DNA of 64,000 nt from Streptomyces sp. MST-110588 (GTDB lineage: Bacteria > Actinomycetota > Actinomycetes > Streptomycetales > Streptomycetaceae). Of the stretch, positions 1-9,929 are shown piece after piece. Every line of letters begins with the position of its first letter. Position 1 is the first letter of the stretch. The stretch spans positions 1,612,001 through 1,676,000 of the forward strand of contig NZ_CP074380.1 in NCBI RefSeq assembly GCF_022695595.1, in the 5' to 3' direction. Both the position numbers and the translations under genes were made by a program. The notes beneath the pieces were generated by a model, which had not been told where the DNA came from, made no database searches, and saw only the letters and a program-made list of their open reading frames with translations.

Positions 1-1
1 G

Positions 2-1414
2 TTCGAAGGGCTCTCCGTTCGGGAAGCACTCGCGCGTCTGGCCCGCGATCGCAGGTGCCTGCCCGCGCACCAGCGGTGGGCGGCAGAAGCAGTGGGCCGT
101 TACCTTCAGATGCGGGAGCAGTACGAGGCCGCTCGCCGGGTCGAGGGGCGCCCTGCCACTCGGCCCGTGAAGCACCAGTGGTCGGTCATCGCCAAGCGTG
201 ACCAGGCCGACGAGCGCGGCGCCAGGCGCTACGAGCGCACCGCATGGGGCCGGCGCTACGCGTCCGAGGACGGCTCGGAGCGCGAACTGTGGCTGCTGTC
301 CGTAAACACCCTGCGCACCGACCGGAGCGAGGCCGAGAAGGCGGAGGCAGCTTGTGTCCTCGCCCGCGGAGTGCCGGTGCAGTCGGCGTTCGGGGACATT
401 CACCGCCCTCTGGCGGATGCGCCTCGACTCCCCCGCCAGGTCCGGGTCGTAGGTTTCGGCTGCGGTGACGGCAGCCACGGCATCCTCGAGGACATGTCGG
501 CCGAACAGGCCGAACAGGCCTACGCCGACCGTGCTCGGGAGGTCCTGGGCCGTGCGGTGGACTCCAGGAGCACCCGCCCCGGCTCGTCGTGCGTGCGGTG
601 CGAAGCGCTGACAGGGTGTACGGCGGTGATCCGCGCACCCGGCATCCTGGGCGTGCCGGCTCCCCGCCACTTCCGGAAGCGGCGCTCGCTGTCCACGACC
701 GACCTGCGTGTCCACGCCGTATGTCCGGCGCGCTACCACCTCACCCGGACACTGCGCCTCAAGCCTGATGCCGAGGAGAGTGAGGCGATCCGGCGGGGAC
801 GAGCGGTCGACACCTGGCTGAACGAGCAACATGTGCACGGCAGTTGCTTCCACGCGCCGCTTCCTTCGGCCCTGCCCGGCCTGTCGGCCGACGCCGAGGC
901 TCAGGCACTGAGCATGCTGGCCGAACATCAGAGCTGCTGTCCGCTCAGGTCGCTGCCCGCTGGTGCACGCGTACGCGTGCAGCCCCGGCTCACGGTCCAC
1001 GATCCGGAGCTGGATGTCGTCCTGATCGCCGATCCCGATCTTCTGTACGCCCAGGGAGGCGGCTGGGTGTGGCACGAGACCAAGACTGCCTCCCGGCGCC
1101 CCTGGGAGGGGGCGAGTCTGCTGCAGAGCTATCCGCAACTCGCCGTCGCCGTCCTGATGATCGAGGCCGGCGCGCTGGAGAGCGACCCCCGCCGCTGCCG
1201 GATCGACCTGGAGGTGCTGCACGGGCAGGGCCCTTGGTACGGCGAGGTGGACCCGGCGGATCCCGGGACCCTGGACGAGGCGCGTCGGGTGGTGGCGGAA
1301 CTCGCCGCATCCTGGGTTTCCGACGAAACCTACCCCGCACGCCCAGGCCGGCACTGCGCCGAGTGCGAGGTCCGCTCCTGCTGCCCTGACGCCTCCTCGC
1401 CGGACACCGAATGA
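2..1414 (+). CDS. PD-(D/E)XK nuclease of pPIWI-RE operon (5' end cut by window)
   Basis: The reading frame is open from base 2, so the true start lies before the window; the GTG at 92 is only the first in-window start codon. The C-terminal half looks like a RecB/Cas4-type PD-(D/E)XK nuclease: IADPDLL near 1024-1044, then HETK near 1069-1080, then a QxxxY-like helix (SYPQLAV). A cysteine cluster (CVRCEALTGC near 595-630 and CAECEVRSCC near 1354-1384) could hold zinc or an Fe-S cluster, as in Cas4 and AddB. The stop overlaps the next start as ATGA (1411-1414), so the two genes are translationally coupled. Role inferred: nuclease partner in a PIWI-RE defence operon. It may match the accessory 'Z' component of these loci, but I cannot confirm that by eye. 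Confidence 0.72.
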   Translation, partial: FEGLSVREALARLARDRRCLPAHQRWAAEAVGRYLQMREQYEAARRVEGRPATRPVKHQWSVIAKRDQADERGARRYERTAWGRRYASEDGSERELWLLSVNTLRTDRSEAEKAEAACVLARGVPVQSAFGDIHRPLADAPRLPRQVRVVGFGCGDGSHGILEDMSAEQAEQAYADRAREVLGRAVDSRSTRPGSSCVRCEALTGCTAVIRAPGILGVPAPRHFRKRRSLSTTDLRVHAVCPARYHLTRTLRLKPDAEESEAIRRGRAVDTWLNEQHVHGSCFHAPLPSALPGLSADAEAQALSMLAEHQSCCPLRSLPAGARVRVQPRLTVHDPELDVVLIADPDLLYAQGGGWVWHETKTASRRPWEGASLLQSYPQLAVAVLMIEAGALESDPRRCRIDLEVLHGQGPWYGEVDPADPGTLDEARRVVAELAASWVSDETYPARPGRHCAECEVRSCCPDASSPDTE

Positions 1415-2589
1415 CACGGCCGCCGGCGAACGAGACGCCCGACCCGCCCTCTGTGTCCGACTGGGGTGCGCACCGGGGCATACCACTGCTGCGGACGGTC
1501 GCGACAGCACTGACCGTACTCGACCAGGTGACGGGCCTGGACGCCTTCTGTCTGCCGTATCCGCCCGAAGTCCAGCGAGCGCTGGACCGCACGGTCCTAG
1601 CCTGCCTGGAGCGCGGAGCGGCCGCGCCGTCCGGCCTCGCGGAGCTGCTGGTCTGGTGCCGGGAGCGTCCCGTCGCCGACTGGCCTGTCGACCTCCCGCG
1701 GGACGTGGTGGGCCCCCACGACCTGCTGCTGGACCCCGTCTCCCGACGCCCGACCCAGTTGTGCCATGAGTGGGCCGACCGGTGCGGTGACAGCGCCCTC
1801 GCCCTGCGCGACCGCGTGGTCGTGAGCGCGGCGCTGCGGCTGTGCCGCGAGTACGGCGAGGAGGCCGCCTACACCGAATTCCGCAGACTGCTGGTGGAGC
1901 ATCCGGTCCTCACGGCGGCCGAGGAGTGCGAGCTTGCGTTGGACCACGTACTCGATCCGGTGCGTGAGCTGCTGGCCGTGATCTACCAGCCCGTCCCGGA
2001 CAGTTACCGACGCGACGGCCGATGCGCGGTGTGCGGCCGGTGCGGCAGCCTGCTGACCCCTCTGCGGGAGGGGGGGTGGTGGTGCGAGCGGGACCGCTGC
2101 CGACTGCACGGGGAGCCCCTCATCCGTCGTCTCGTCCCTGCGGAGGAGGCGGCCGGACTGCTCCAACTGGAGAGGCCGCTGCGTGTGTTCGTCACTGGGC
2201 CGGGGCTGGCGGAGGTCGCATTGGAGGGGCACCTGGCCGCACTCGGGCTGAGGGTGCGCATGTGGCCCGCCTTCGACGCGTACGACATCCATGTGACGTT
2301 CCCGGACGGCTGGGTGTGGGCCGTCGACGTCAAGGACTGGGCCCACCCGGCCTTCCTGGGACGTGCGGCGCGGACGGTGCCGAGGGAGCCCCGCTATGAC
2401 GAGGCCTTCTGGGTGGTGCCGCAGGAACGCGTGGACCATCGCCACGGGTACATCGAGACATTCGAACGCAACCGGCCACCTGCGGCACACGACCTCCGGC
2501 TCGTCACGGACACGGACCTGGTGGCCCGCGCCCGCCGGAGACTCACGTCGCTGCGCACCGGAAGCGGAAAGGAGCAAAGGCGTGCGTGA
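1411..2589 (+). CDS. Restriction-endonuclease-like protein of pPIWI-RE module
   Basis: A 392-residue protein starting at the ATG that overlaps the previous stop. The first ~190 residues are helical without a recognised domain. A CxxCxxC...C-x4-C zinc-finger-like segment follows (about residues 204-230). The C-terminal third fits the PD-(D/E)XK fold: a conserved Glu-bearing helix (LAEVALEGHL), then DAYD near residue 288, then VDVK near residue 305, which supplies the D...DxK catalytic set. PIWI-RE loci are known from comparative genomics to pair the PIWI-RE protein with a DinG-type helicase and a stand-alone REase-fold protein; gene order and motifs match here. Target and cleavage polarity are unknown. 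It ends seven bases inside the next gene (GTG at 2582). Confidence 0.78.
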   Translation: MTRPPANETPDPPSVSDWGAHRGIPLLRTVATALTVLDQVTGLDAFCLPYPPEVQRALDRTVLACLERGAAAPSGLAELLVWCRERPVADWPVDLPRDVVGPHDLLLDPVSRRPTQLCHEWADRCGDSALALRDRVVVSAALRLCREYGEEAAYTEFRRLLVEHPVLTAAEECELALDHVLDPVRELLAVIYQPVPDSYRRDGRCAVCGRCGSLLTPLREGGWWCERDRCRLHGEPLIRRLVPAEEAAGLLQLERPLRVFVTGPGLAEVALEGHLAALGLRVRMWPAFDAYDIHVTFPDGWVWAVDVKDWAHPAFLGRAARTVPREPRYDEAFWVVPQERVDHRHGYIETFERNRPPAAHDLRLVTDTDLVARARRRLTSLRTGSGKEQRRA

Positions 2590-5500
2590 CCGCGACAGCT
2601 GGCACCGCCCGGTCAGCCAGGAACTGGGACGCCTGTGGAACGAGGTGCGGGCCCGTGGCACAGAGGCGAAACCCGTATTGCTGTGCCAGGTGGAGCTCGC
2701 CTTGCGGCTCCTGGAACGGCTCGCCCCGGAGGAGCCGGCGAAGTCCGCATACGTCTTGCTAGGAGGGTATCCGTTCGCGCGGGCGCGCGGACTCGTCGGA
2801 GACTCGGGCGACGGCGCGGTCATGCTCGCGGCCGCACGCCACCTGTTGTGGCCCCTGCGCCGAGGACGCGCCTGGCACCAGGCGTTGGACACGTACGAGC
2901 AGCTGCCCGATCGGCTCAGGGGATATCGCGTCGAGTCGCCGCACGCCCCGGCACTGGCACGGGAACCCGTGGTCGCGGCGGACCGGTTCGCGGTCTACGA
3001 CAACGCCTTGTCCGCCCTGCCGCCTCTGGCCGTGGCAGCGCTGCCACTCGCCCCGTCGGGCCGGTCCACGTTCGTCGAGCGCCGGCGCCCCGCTTCGGTC
3101 ACAATTCCCACATGGCTGACCACGCCCCCCGTCGACGGTCACCGCCCAGAGGCCCCACGCGCGGGCACGGGCGAACCACTGGAGATCTCGCGCGCCGAAC
3201 TGGTGGATACCGCTCGCTGGATGGACGCCACCGAACACTCGAACGAGGTGATGAACCCCGGTCACTGGGAGGCACGCCTCGCCGAGGTCCACCTGCATCC
3301 GCGTGACGGCAGCGACAAGGACTTCGCCGTTGAGGGGCCGCTGCTCCTCGACGGGCTGCTCCACCTGGTCGGCATGGTGGGGGCGGGCAAGTCGACACTG
3401 ATGACGCTGGTAGCGGTATGGGCGGCGCGCCAGGACCCGGTGTTGCGCACGACGCTGGTCGTGGGCGATGTGGCCGAACAGCTCAGGCTGACCGCGCTGC
3501 TGCGCGACCTGGGCCTGTCGGCGGCCCCGGTGCTCGGTCTGACCACGCGGGAAACCCACGTGACGCGGCTGCACCGCAGGCTTGCCTCCCGCGGGCTGAC
3601 GAACCTTCTCGACCACGACGATCCAGGTTTCGACGACCTGAGCACGGTGTGCGTCCTCGACGCACTACGGGGCACGGAGGCAGCCCGCCCCCTGCGGTTC
3701 GCCGACGCACCCTGCACCTCTCTCTATCCGGAGCGGGCCAAGGCCGCGGACGTACCCGACGGCGCCCCGCTCGCTCCGTACCGGCCGGGCGACCCGCGAG
3801 AGGAGCAAGGAACCCCCCAGCTCAAGGGTGAGCCGCACGGCTGCCCCGCCTGGTACGCGTGCCCGCGTCATCGGGCCGCCCGTGAACTGGTGGAGGCCGC
3901 CATCTGGGTGGCGAACCCCGCGAGCCTGGTTCAGTCCGCCGTACCACGTCACCTCGGGGCCGAGCGGCTGCGCCATCTCGAACTCGCCTGCCTGCGCAGC
4001 GACATCGTTATCGTCGACGAGGCCGACTCGGTGCAGATGAACCTTGACAGCCAGTTCGCGCCCTCGGCGGCTCTCGTCTCCCCCACTCTGGAGTCCTGGC
4101 TGGACCAGCTGCAGTCCCACCGCATCCAGGAGCTGTCGAGGCAGGGTCGGCTCCCGCTCACGGACCAGGACATCGAGCGCTGGGCGACCGCGCTGTCGAC
4201 GGCGCACACGGCCGCGGACCGGGTCTGCACGCTGCTCATCTCACACAAGGACCTGCGGGAGTGGGCGGACATCGAGTACTTCAGCCCCTGGACCCTCCAG
4301 GAGAAGCTGCTCGTCGGCTGGTTCACGCCTGCGGCCGCGACCGGTCTGCCGGACGGAGCAGCCGACGAAGCGGAGGTGTACGAGGCGTACGAGGAGGACC
4401 TGGAAGGCGAGGCGAACGCACCGAAAGGCACGAGCAGCCCCTTCGAGGACAAGCAGCGCGAAGTACTGACAGCGATCTTCGACGCGTTCCGCGACGATCC
4501 GCTCGGCGGGCGCGGGCCGTACGGCGACGCCACCGACGAACTCACTCGGCTGGCGCAGGACGTGCTGCACACCCTGTCCGGACGCGATACACGGACCAGA
4601 GTGCTGGGCTGTCTGCGCACGCTGCTCGCGGATACCCCCTCCGTCGGGATGGACGAGGAGTCCCTGGACATCACAGCCCGCCGGCTGGAGTTCCTGCTCG
4701 CCTTGAGCGTTCTGCACCACCGGTTGGACCGTCTGGTGTTCCTGTGGCCGCATGTGGAGGCCGCTCTGCACCTGGACTCCACGGGCAACGAGCTGTCGCG
4801 CAGGCCTCCTCTGGACTACGCGCCGCTGGTGCCCGAGGCCCCCATGGGCAACGTGCTCGGCTTCCAGTACCTGCCCGACGACCGCGAGCGTGATGCCGAC
4901 GGCCGGTGCAGCGGCACTCTGCGCTTCTTCCGCTGTGCAGGGGTCGGCCGGGAACTGCTTCAGGCCCTGCCCGATCTGGGTGCCGATCCAGGCCGCGGCA
5001 GGTCAGGCCCGCAGGTGCTGTTGATGTCCGGTACGAGTTGGGCCGGTACCTCCACCCGCGCGCACATCACCGCCCCCGTCGGTGCTGTGCTCAAGCCGTC
5101 CTCCCGATCCCTCAAGGCAGTCAGCCGGACGGTCTTCACCACCCGGTTCATGTACGACGCGGAAGGGCGGCCGATGAGCCTGTCGGGTACAGACCCGAAG
5201 GTGCGTCCCGCCGCCGCGCGAGCGCTCGCCACCCGGCTCGGCTCACCGGGGCGAGCCGGTGGCGCCAGCCCTCTGGAACAAGAGCTGGCCAAAGTCGACG
5301 ACGAGGGCCGACGCCGCGCCCTGCTCCTGGTCGGCAGCTACGCGGAGGCTCGGACCGTCGCCGACGTCCTGCACGGGATGGATCGCTGGCGCGGACGGGT
5401 GAGGGTCCTGGCCGCCGACGACGCCGAGTTGCAGTACACGTCTCGCGCGAACGGAAGCAGCGACGACAAGACGGCCACAGCGCTGCGGCGCGGTGATCTG

Positions 5501-6181
5501 GCCTCCTTCGCCGAGGATCTGACGGCCGAGGTTCTGGTGGCTCCGCTGATGGCGGTGGAGCGCGGCCACAACATCCTCAACTCGCGACGCAACGCGGCGT
5601 TCGGCACCGCTCTCTTCCTGGCTCGCCCGCACCCGCGGCCCGACGACCTGTCGCTGGCGGTGTTCGCCATCAACGACTGGGCCAGCCGTTTCGTGCGCAA
5701 CCACCCCGGCCTGCGCTTCGGCACATTCGCCGACCTGGTCAGGGCCGCGCCCGACCTGGACGCGGCGGCGCTCTCCTTCCGGCATGCCGCACGGGCCGAG
5801 TGGCGCCGTCTGCTCTCGCGGCGCTACATCTACTCTCGCCTGTCCGACGACGAGAAGCGGGCGTTCGCCTGGGACCAGCTGGTGACGGTGTGGCAGGTGA
5901 TCGGCCGCCTGGTGCGGGGTGGTGTGCCGGCACGGGTGGTCTTCGTCGACGCGCGCTTCGCGCCACACACAGCACGGCTGCTCGCGCCCGGCAGCAGCAC
6001 CCCCGCCGGCCCACCCCTGAGCGACGGGCTGCTGTCGGGCCTCCGCGACGTCCTGGCCCCGTATTTCGGCGACGCGCCCATGCCGCACACCCCGCTCGAT
6101 CCGGCTGAGCCGGCCATCGTCCGGCTGCTCTACGCACCGATGTACCGGGCGCTGTACGACCTCACGCACCACACCCCCTGA
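2582..6181 (+). CDS. DinG/XPD-like superfamily 2 helicase of pPIWI-RE module
   Basis: 1199 residues from the GTG at 2582, chosen because GGAAAGGAG lies just upstream and it overlaps the preceding gene by eight bases; the frame is open further upstream but that would lie inside the REase gene. Walker A is GMVGAGKST (about residue 264), motif II is VDEADS (about 478) and a motif VI-like QVIGRLVRGG is near 1104. Between Walker A and the DEAD box, cysteines at about 377, 421 and 427 (with one near 357) resemble the Fe-S insertion of XPD/DinG helicases. This is the helicase that accompanies PIWI-RE proteins; unwinding of a guide-target or R-loop structure is the published inference for the family, not visible here. 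It is 22 bases before the PIWI-RE gene and surely co-transcribed. Confidence 0.82.
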   Translation: MRDRDSWHRPVSQELGRLWNEVRARGTEAKPVLLCQVELALRLLERLAPEEPAKSAYVLLGGYPFARARGLVGDSGDGAVMLAAARHLLWPLRRGRAWHQALDTYEQLPDRLRGYRVESPHAPALAREPVVAADRFAVYDNALSALPPLAVAALPLAPSGRSTFVERRRPASVTIPTWLTTPPVDGHRPEAPRAGTGEPLEISRAELVDTARWMDATEHSNEVMNPGHWEARLAEVHLHPRDGSDKDFAVEGPLLLDGLLHLVGMVGAGKSTLMTLVAVWAARQDPVLRTTLVVGDVAEQLRLTALLRDLGLSAAPVLGLTTRETHVTRLHRRLASRGLTNLLDHDDPGFDDLSTVCVLDALRGTEAARPLRFADAPCTSLYPERAKAADVPDGAPLAPYRPGDPREEQGTPQLKGEPHGCPAWYACPRHRAARELVEAAIWVANPASLVQSAVPRHLGAERLRHLELACLRSDIVIVDEADSVQMNLDSQFAPSAALVSPTLESWLDQLQSHRIQELSRQGRLPLTDQDIERWATALSTAHTAADRVCTLLISHKDLREWADIEYFSPWTLQEKLLVGWFTPAAATGLPDGAADEAEVYEAYEEDLEGEANAPKGTSSPFEDKQREVLTAIFDAFRDDPLGGRGPYGDATDELTRLAQDVLHTLSGRDTRTRVLGCLRTLLADTPSVGMDEESLDITARRLEFLLALSVLHHRLDRLVFLWPHVEAALHLDSTGNELSRRPPLDYAPLVPEAPMGNVLGFQYLPDDRERDADGRCSGTLRFFRCAGVGRELLQALPDLGADPGRGRSGPQVLLMSGTSWAGTSTRAHITAPVGAVLKPSSRSLKAVSRTVFTTRFMYDAEGRPMSLSGTDPKVRPAAARALATRLGSPGRAGGASPLEQELAKVDDEGRRRALLLVGSYAEARTVADVLHGMDRWRGRVRVLAADDAELQYTSRANGSSDDKTATALRRGDLASFAEDLTAEVLVAPLMAVERGHNILNSRRNAAFGTALFLARPHPRPDDLSLAVFAINDWASRFVRNHPGLRFGTFADLVRAAPDLDAAALSFRHAARAEWRRLLSRRYIYSRLSDDEKRAFAWDQLVTVWQVIGRLVRGGVPARVVFVDARFAPHTARLLAPGSSTPAGPPLSDGLLSGLRDVLAPYFGDAPMPHTPLDPAEPAIVRLLYAPMYRALYDLTHHTP

Positions 6182-6203
6182 CAGCCACGCGAAAGGAAGC
6201 CCC

Positions 6204-9112
6204 ATGTCCCCGCGCTATGAATCCGTCCGTACCGCCGCCTGGCTGCCGCTGGACACCGACGCCTCGGCCGTCGGCCGCTACCGGGTCATGCCCTTCCCCG
6301 AACAGTGGCGCGGCCGACTGCTCGACCTGTGCAGCGCGGGCCGCGACAAACCCGCCGAGTACGTACCCACCTTCCGCATGGATCAGGTGGTGCAGGCCCT
6401 CGCCCCGGACGTGCTCGTGCGCCCACGGCCCTCCGCGTATCTCGGCGAATCACCGGACTTCTGGTTCTACGTTCCCGAAGACGTCCCCGATCCGCTCCCG
6501 GCCCCGGCGCTGCGCACGTTGGTGAAGGCGTGGCTGCGGGACCTGCGCCCCGAGCGTGAACACCGCGCACTGCGCGAGGAAGTCCAGGAGGCCCTCCTGT
6601 CGGAACTGCCCACCTGGCAGCAAGGCGCCGCCGTTGAGCTGCTGCGCTGCACGCCCACGCCCGGAGACACCGCCGCTCCTGACCCCCGCCAATTCCAGCT
6701 GACCACGGACTGGCTGGCCCGTCGCATCCTGGAACTCCCGCCGTTTCCGTACGAGGGCGGCAGTCTGCGGTTCCGGGCGGTGCCGCGCGGACCGCGCGAT
6801 CAGGGTGCCGAACTGGTCTCTCAGGCTCTGCCGTTCGAGTCGGGGCGGACGACCGGCTGGTTCTCCGTGGTCTTGAACATCACCCTGCACACCGTGCCCT
6901 TCGATCCGCTGCCACGCCTTCATCTGCACTCCCACATCCGCCGGTACGCGACGGCGGTCTCCTCCCGTACCGGACGCCTGCACCTGCCCTACGGCCGCCG
7001 CACGACCGTGCTGCTCCGCCCTCGTGTGCCATGGCTGCCCCAGGCTCCGGCCAGCGACCGGTTCGCGTCGGCTCGGCTCGCATGGAGCCGGGACGGACAC
7101 GACTGGGTCCTCGGGGGCCCTGCGGGAATGCTGCGCGGCATGTCTCTGAGGGAGACGTTCCCGCAGGCCGACGCGATTCTCTCCGACCCGGAGGGATGGC
7201 TGAAGGACGACATGCGCGCCGCCGTCGTCCATGCGACGGCGATGGGCTCGCATCCGGTCGGAACCGGACTGATGCCCCATCAGCGATCACAGATCGTGGA
7301 ATGGGCCGAACAGGCTCTGCCGCCGCAGCTGCGTCCGGCTCCTCTCCTGATGCGCACTCGCCTTTCCGGCAGCAGGCCGGCCAACCCCCGCCAGGAGCCG
7401 AGCGAGCCGTCCCGCAAGGCGCTGGCGGAGCGGGAACGGACCGAGGCCCGCCGCCTGGGCACGGCCTTCGCCCTGACGGCTCTGGCTCCCGGTGCGGCCT
7501 CCCCCCTGTCCTGCATGCCCATCTGCTGTGGCAGTCCGACCTGATGCGTGACACCTGCATCGCTGCCCTGACCACCCACCTCGGCCTCGAAGGCGATGGC
7601 GGGGTCCCTGTCTCCGAGCAGGCCTGGGAAGACGCCGTGGACCTGTCATGGTGCACCCCGGAGCTGGAGGTCCGCCTGCACTGCCGCAAGCTGGTGCGCG
7701 CTCTCGCCCATGACCTCGCCCTCCTGGAGGGGCGGCGTCACAGCGCCAAGGCTGTCGCCGAGGCGGTGCACGAGCGGCGCCGCCAGATCGGGCAGTTCCT
7801 CGCCGAATGGCCTGAGGGGGTGGAGGCCGATCGGCCGTCCGTCGCCGTCGTGGAGATCGACCGGCCGGACGACTTCACCTCTTCCGACCACGACGCGAAG
7901 TTCGCGGTACGCCTGGGCTGCGCCGACGCAGGTGTCCTGACCCAGTTCACGGCCGTACCCAAGCAGGTCCAGGGGTACGACAGCGTCAAGGACAAGGAGT
8001 TCAGGGCCGCCAAGGCGTGGGACGACGCCCTGCGCCAGCTCGGTGTCCGCGTGCATCCCGAGCACACACTCGGCGACCGTCTGCCCGAAGGGCTTCGGTT
8101 CGCGGCCGTGTGGATGGTGCGCAAGACCCGCCGCAATGCCACCCGCGCGGCGGGGCACCTGCCGGTCGCGGTTCTGGTCACCCCGGATCCGTCGACTCCG
8201 GGGCAGGCCCGCGTCGAGGGCTGGGACGACGAGGTCCGGGCGTGGGTGCCTTACCCCGTGCTGCTCCTGCGGCTGGCGCGCCGCTCCGGGGCGTCGGTAC
8301 CGCTGGTTCCGGCGCCGCGCGACGGCGAGGCGCCGACCGCGGGGCTGTCGTACTGGGCCGACCGCACGGAGCAGCGCCGGGCCTGTGAGGAGTGGCTGCA
8401 GCGGGTGCGCCGCTCGTTGAGAGGCACGCCGACCATGCTGCTCGCGCACGGCCAGAACATGCGCGCGCACTGGACGTGGCTGCAGGACGGCAAGGTGGTC
8501 GCGGACCGTCTGCGCGACGGGCACGCCCCGATGCGCCGTATCGATCCGGACCTGTACCTGGTGCGGGTGCGTACCGCGCGTGGCCGTGAGACGCCGCAGT
8601 GGTGGGCCGAGAATCCGGCGGGGGCCAACGGGCTGACCGCGCATCTGTGGACGGCGCCTGTCGCGGAGGGGCGGACGGCGCGGGTCTTTTGGTCGGCGAC
8701 CGAGAAGGCCCGTACGGCGAAGCTGTCGGTGGCCGCGGACAAGCTCGCTCCGCGCACCAACTCCAAGGGGAAGCTGGTGATCGACACGAACAAGGCGGCC
8801 TGGAACCCGGCGCTGGTGGAACTGGCCGTACTGGGCTGTCACTTGGAGGACGGGGACGTCCCCGAGGCGCTGGCTCTGGCTGCCCACCAGCTGCGCCAGG
8901 CCCCCGATCTGCCGGACGCCCTGAGCCTGCCCCTCCCGCTGCATCTGGCAGGACTGGCGCAGGAGTACGTCCTTCCTTTCAAGCCGGCCCAGGGCGAGAC
9001 CCCCGATGCAGACGCCGCGGCTGACGGCGACCCGGATGAGGCGGCGGCGCCCGGCCTGGACGCCGGCCCCGAGGAGGGGCAGTTGGCGCTGTTCGACGCG
9101 GCGCGGGCGTAG
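6204..9112 (+). CDS. pPIWI-RE protein (Argonaute-like), apparent -1 frameshift
   Basis: The N-terminal frame (ATG 6204, stop 7544) carries the PIWI-RE N-terminal region (former DUF3962 type). The C-terminal frame, read from about 7500 to 9112, carries the RNase H-like PIWI domain (former DUF3893 type) with VVEID at about fused residue 552 as the first acidic catalytic site, followed by conserved Arg- and Glu-containing blocks (RRIDPDLYLVRVR, WSATEKARTAKLS). The two frames join at a run of six C (7501-7506): seven C would give one continuous 969-residue protein, the expected family size. So this is either a sequencing undercall or a true break. Short in-frame reinitiation is unlikely because the second frame has no well-placed start. 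Predicted role: guide-directed nucleic-acid targeting in the cytoplasm together with the upstream helicase and nucleases. Confidence 0.8.
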
Positions 9113-9120
9113 TGGCCTGA

Positions 9121-9158
9121 CGGGTGGGGGCGGGACCGGACGGCCCCGCCCCCACCCG
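9121..9158. terminator. Bidirectional terminator between pPIWI-RE and DISARM
   Basis: A perfect 14-bp stem (9121-9134 with 9145-9158, arms of CGGGTGGGGGCGGG type) around a 10-base loop. It fills the 46-base gap between the convergent PIWI-RE gene and drmC. No U-tract follows, as is usual in actinomycetes. Confidence 0.8.
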
Positions 9159-9929
9159 TCATCTCTGGAGGTCGAGCGGCACGAGTACGCCTCTGCGCTG
9201 AAGCTCCCTGATGTGCTCCGCGGCCCGCTCCGGAGCCGTTCCGCCGGTCACCAGCACGCCGGCTTCGATGTTGCGCCGCACTCCCGACTCCGTCAGGTTG
9301 GCGCTTCCGACGAGCAGGGAGTGCCGGTCGGCGACCGCGAGTTTGGCGTGCTGCCGAGCCCCCGGCCCTTGCCTGGCTTCGGACGCCCAGTGCCACAGGC
9401 GAAGGCCGGGTACGCCGGTGAAGGCCGCGGCGGGTTCCGGTCCGGTCAGCAGCCCCGCGGCCCCCTGCCTGGTCTCGACGACGACATGGACGTCCACGCC
9501 GCGTGTGACCGCGGCGGTGAGCGCGGTCGTCAAGGGAGGGTACGGGCGCGCGGCGTAGGTCATGGCGAGCAGTTCGCGGTTGGCACCGTTGACCAGTTCG
9601 ACGAGGACCTGGGCGGTGGAGCGCACCGGGACACCGGGGGTGGCCGGGCCGCTCCACACCGTGCGTACGTCTCCCGAGCGCCGCTCACCGCTCCATCCGG
9701 CGATGTAGCCGCGCAGGTAGGCCGCGGCCTCCGCCCGCGGAACCGTCTGCTGTTCGGTGACCGCGTACAGCGCGCGCAGTGCCTCGGCGAAGGCGGGCTG
9801 CGGCAGGGCGAGCAGGGCGTGTTCGACGCCCCGCCCGCGCGCCAGCAGACCGGCGAGATCCTTGGTCCGGGCAGGACCGAGCAGCCGGACCACGCGCTCC
9901 GCGGCCTGCTCGAAGGCCTGGCGGCTCAC
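9159..9929 (-). CDS. drmC: DISARM protein DrmC, phospholipase D-like nuclease
   Basis: 256 residues from the GTG at 9929, which overlaps the drmB stop as GTGA; a longer open frame upstream lies inside drmB and is rejected. The protein has a helical N-terminal third, then a PLD-type domain with one clear HKD motif: QHAKLAVADRHSLLVGSANL (His, Lys and Asp spaced as HxK-x4-D, followed by GSxN). PLD-fold DrmC is the third component of the DISARM core (DrmA-DrmB-DrmC). It is the last gene of the minus-strand operon and ends against the 14-bp-stem terminator. DrmC is reported to be less strictly required than DrmA/DrmB in the experimentally tested class 2 DISARM; whether that holds here is unknown. 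Confidence 0.86.
   Translation of the reverse strand: MSRQAFEQAAERVVRLLGPARTKDLAGLLARGRGVEHALLALPQPAFAEALRALYAVTEQQTVPRAEAAAYLRGYIAGWSGERRSGDVRTVWSGPATPGVPVRSTAQVLVELVNGANRELLAMTYAARPYPPLTTALTAAVTRGVDVHVVVETRQGAAGLLTGPEPAAAFTGVPGLRLWHWASEARQGPGARQHAKLAVADRHSLLVGSANLTESGVRRNIEAGVLVTGGTAPERAAEHIRELQRRGVLVPLDLQR

Noticed and set aside
6204..9112. Programmed -1 frameshifting in the PIWI-RE gene
   Set aside because: No slippery heptamer followed by a convincing pseudoknot was seen, and the same defect at C/G runs is present in five unrelated genes.
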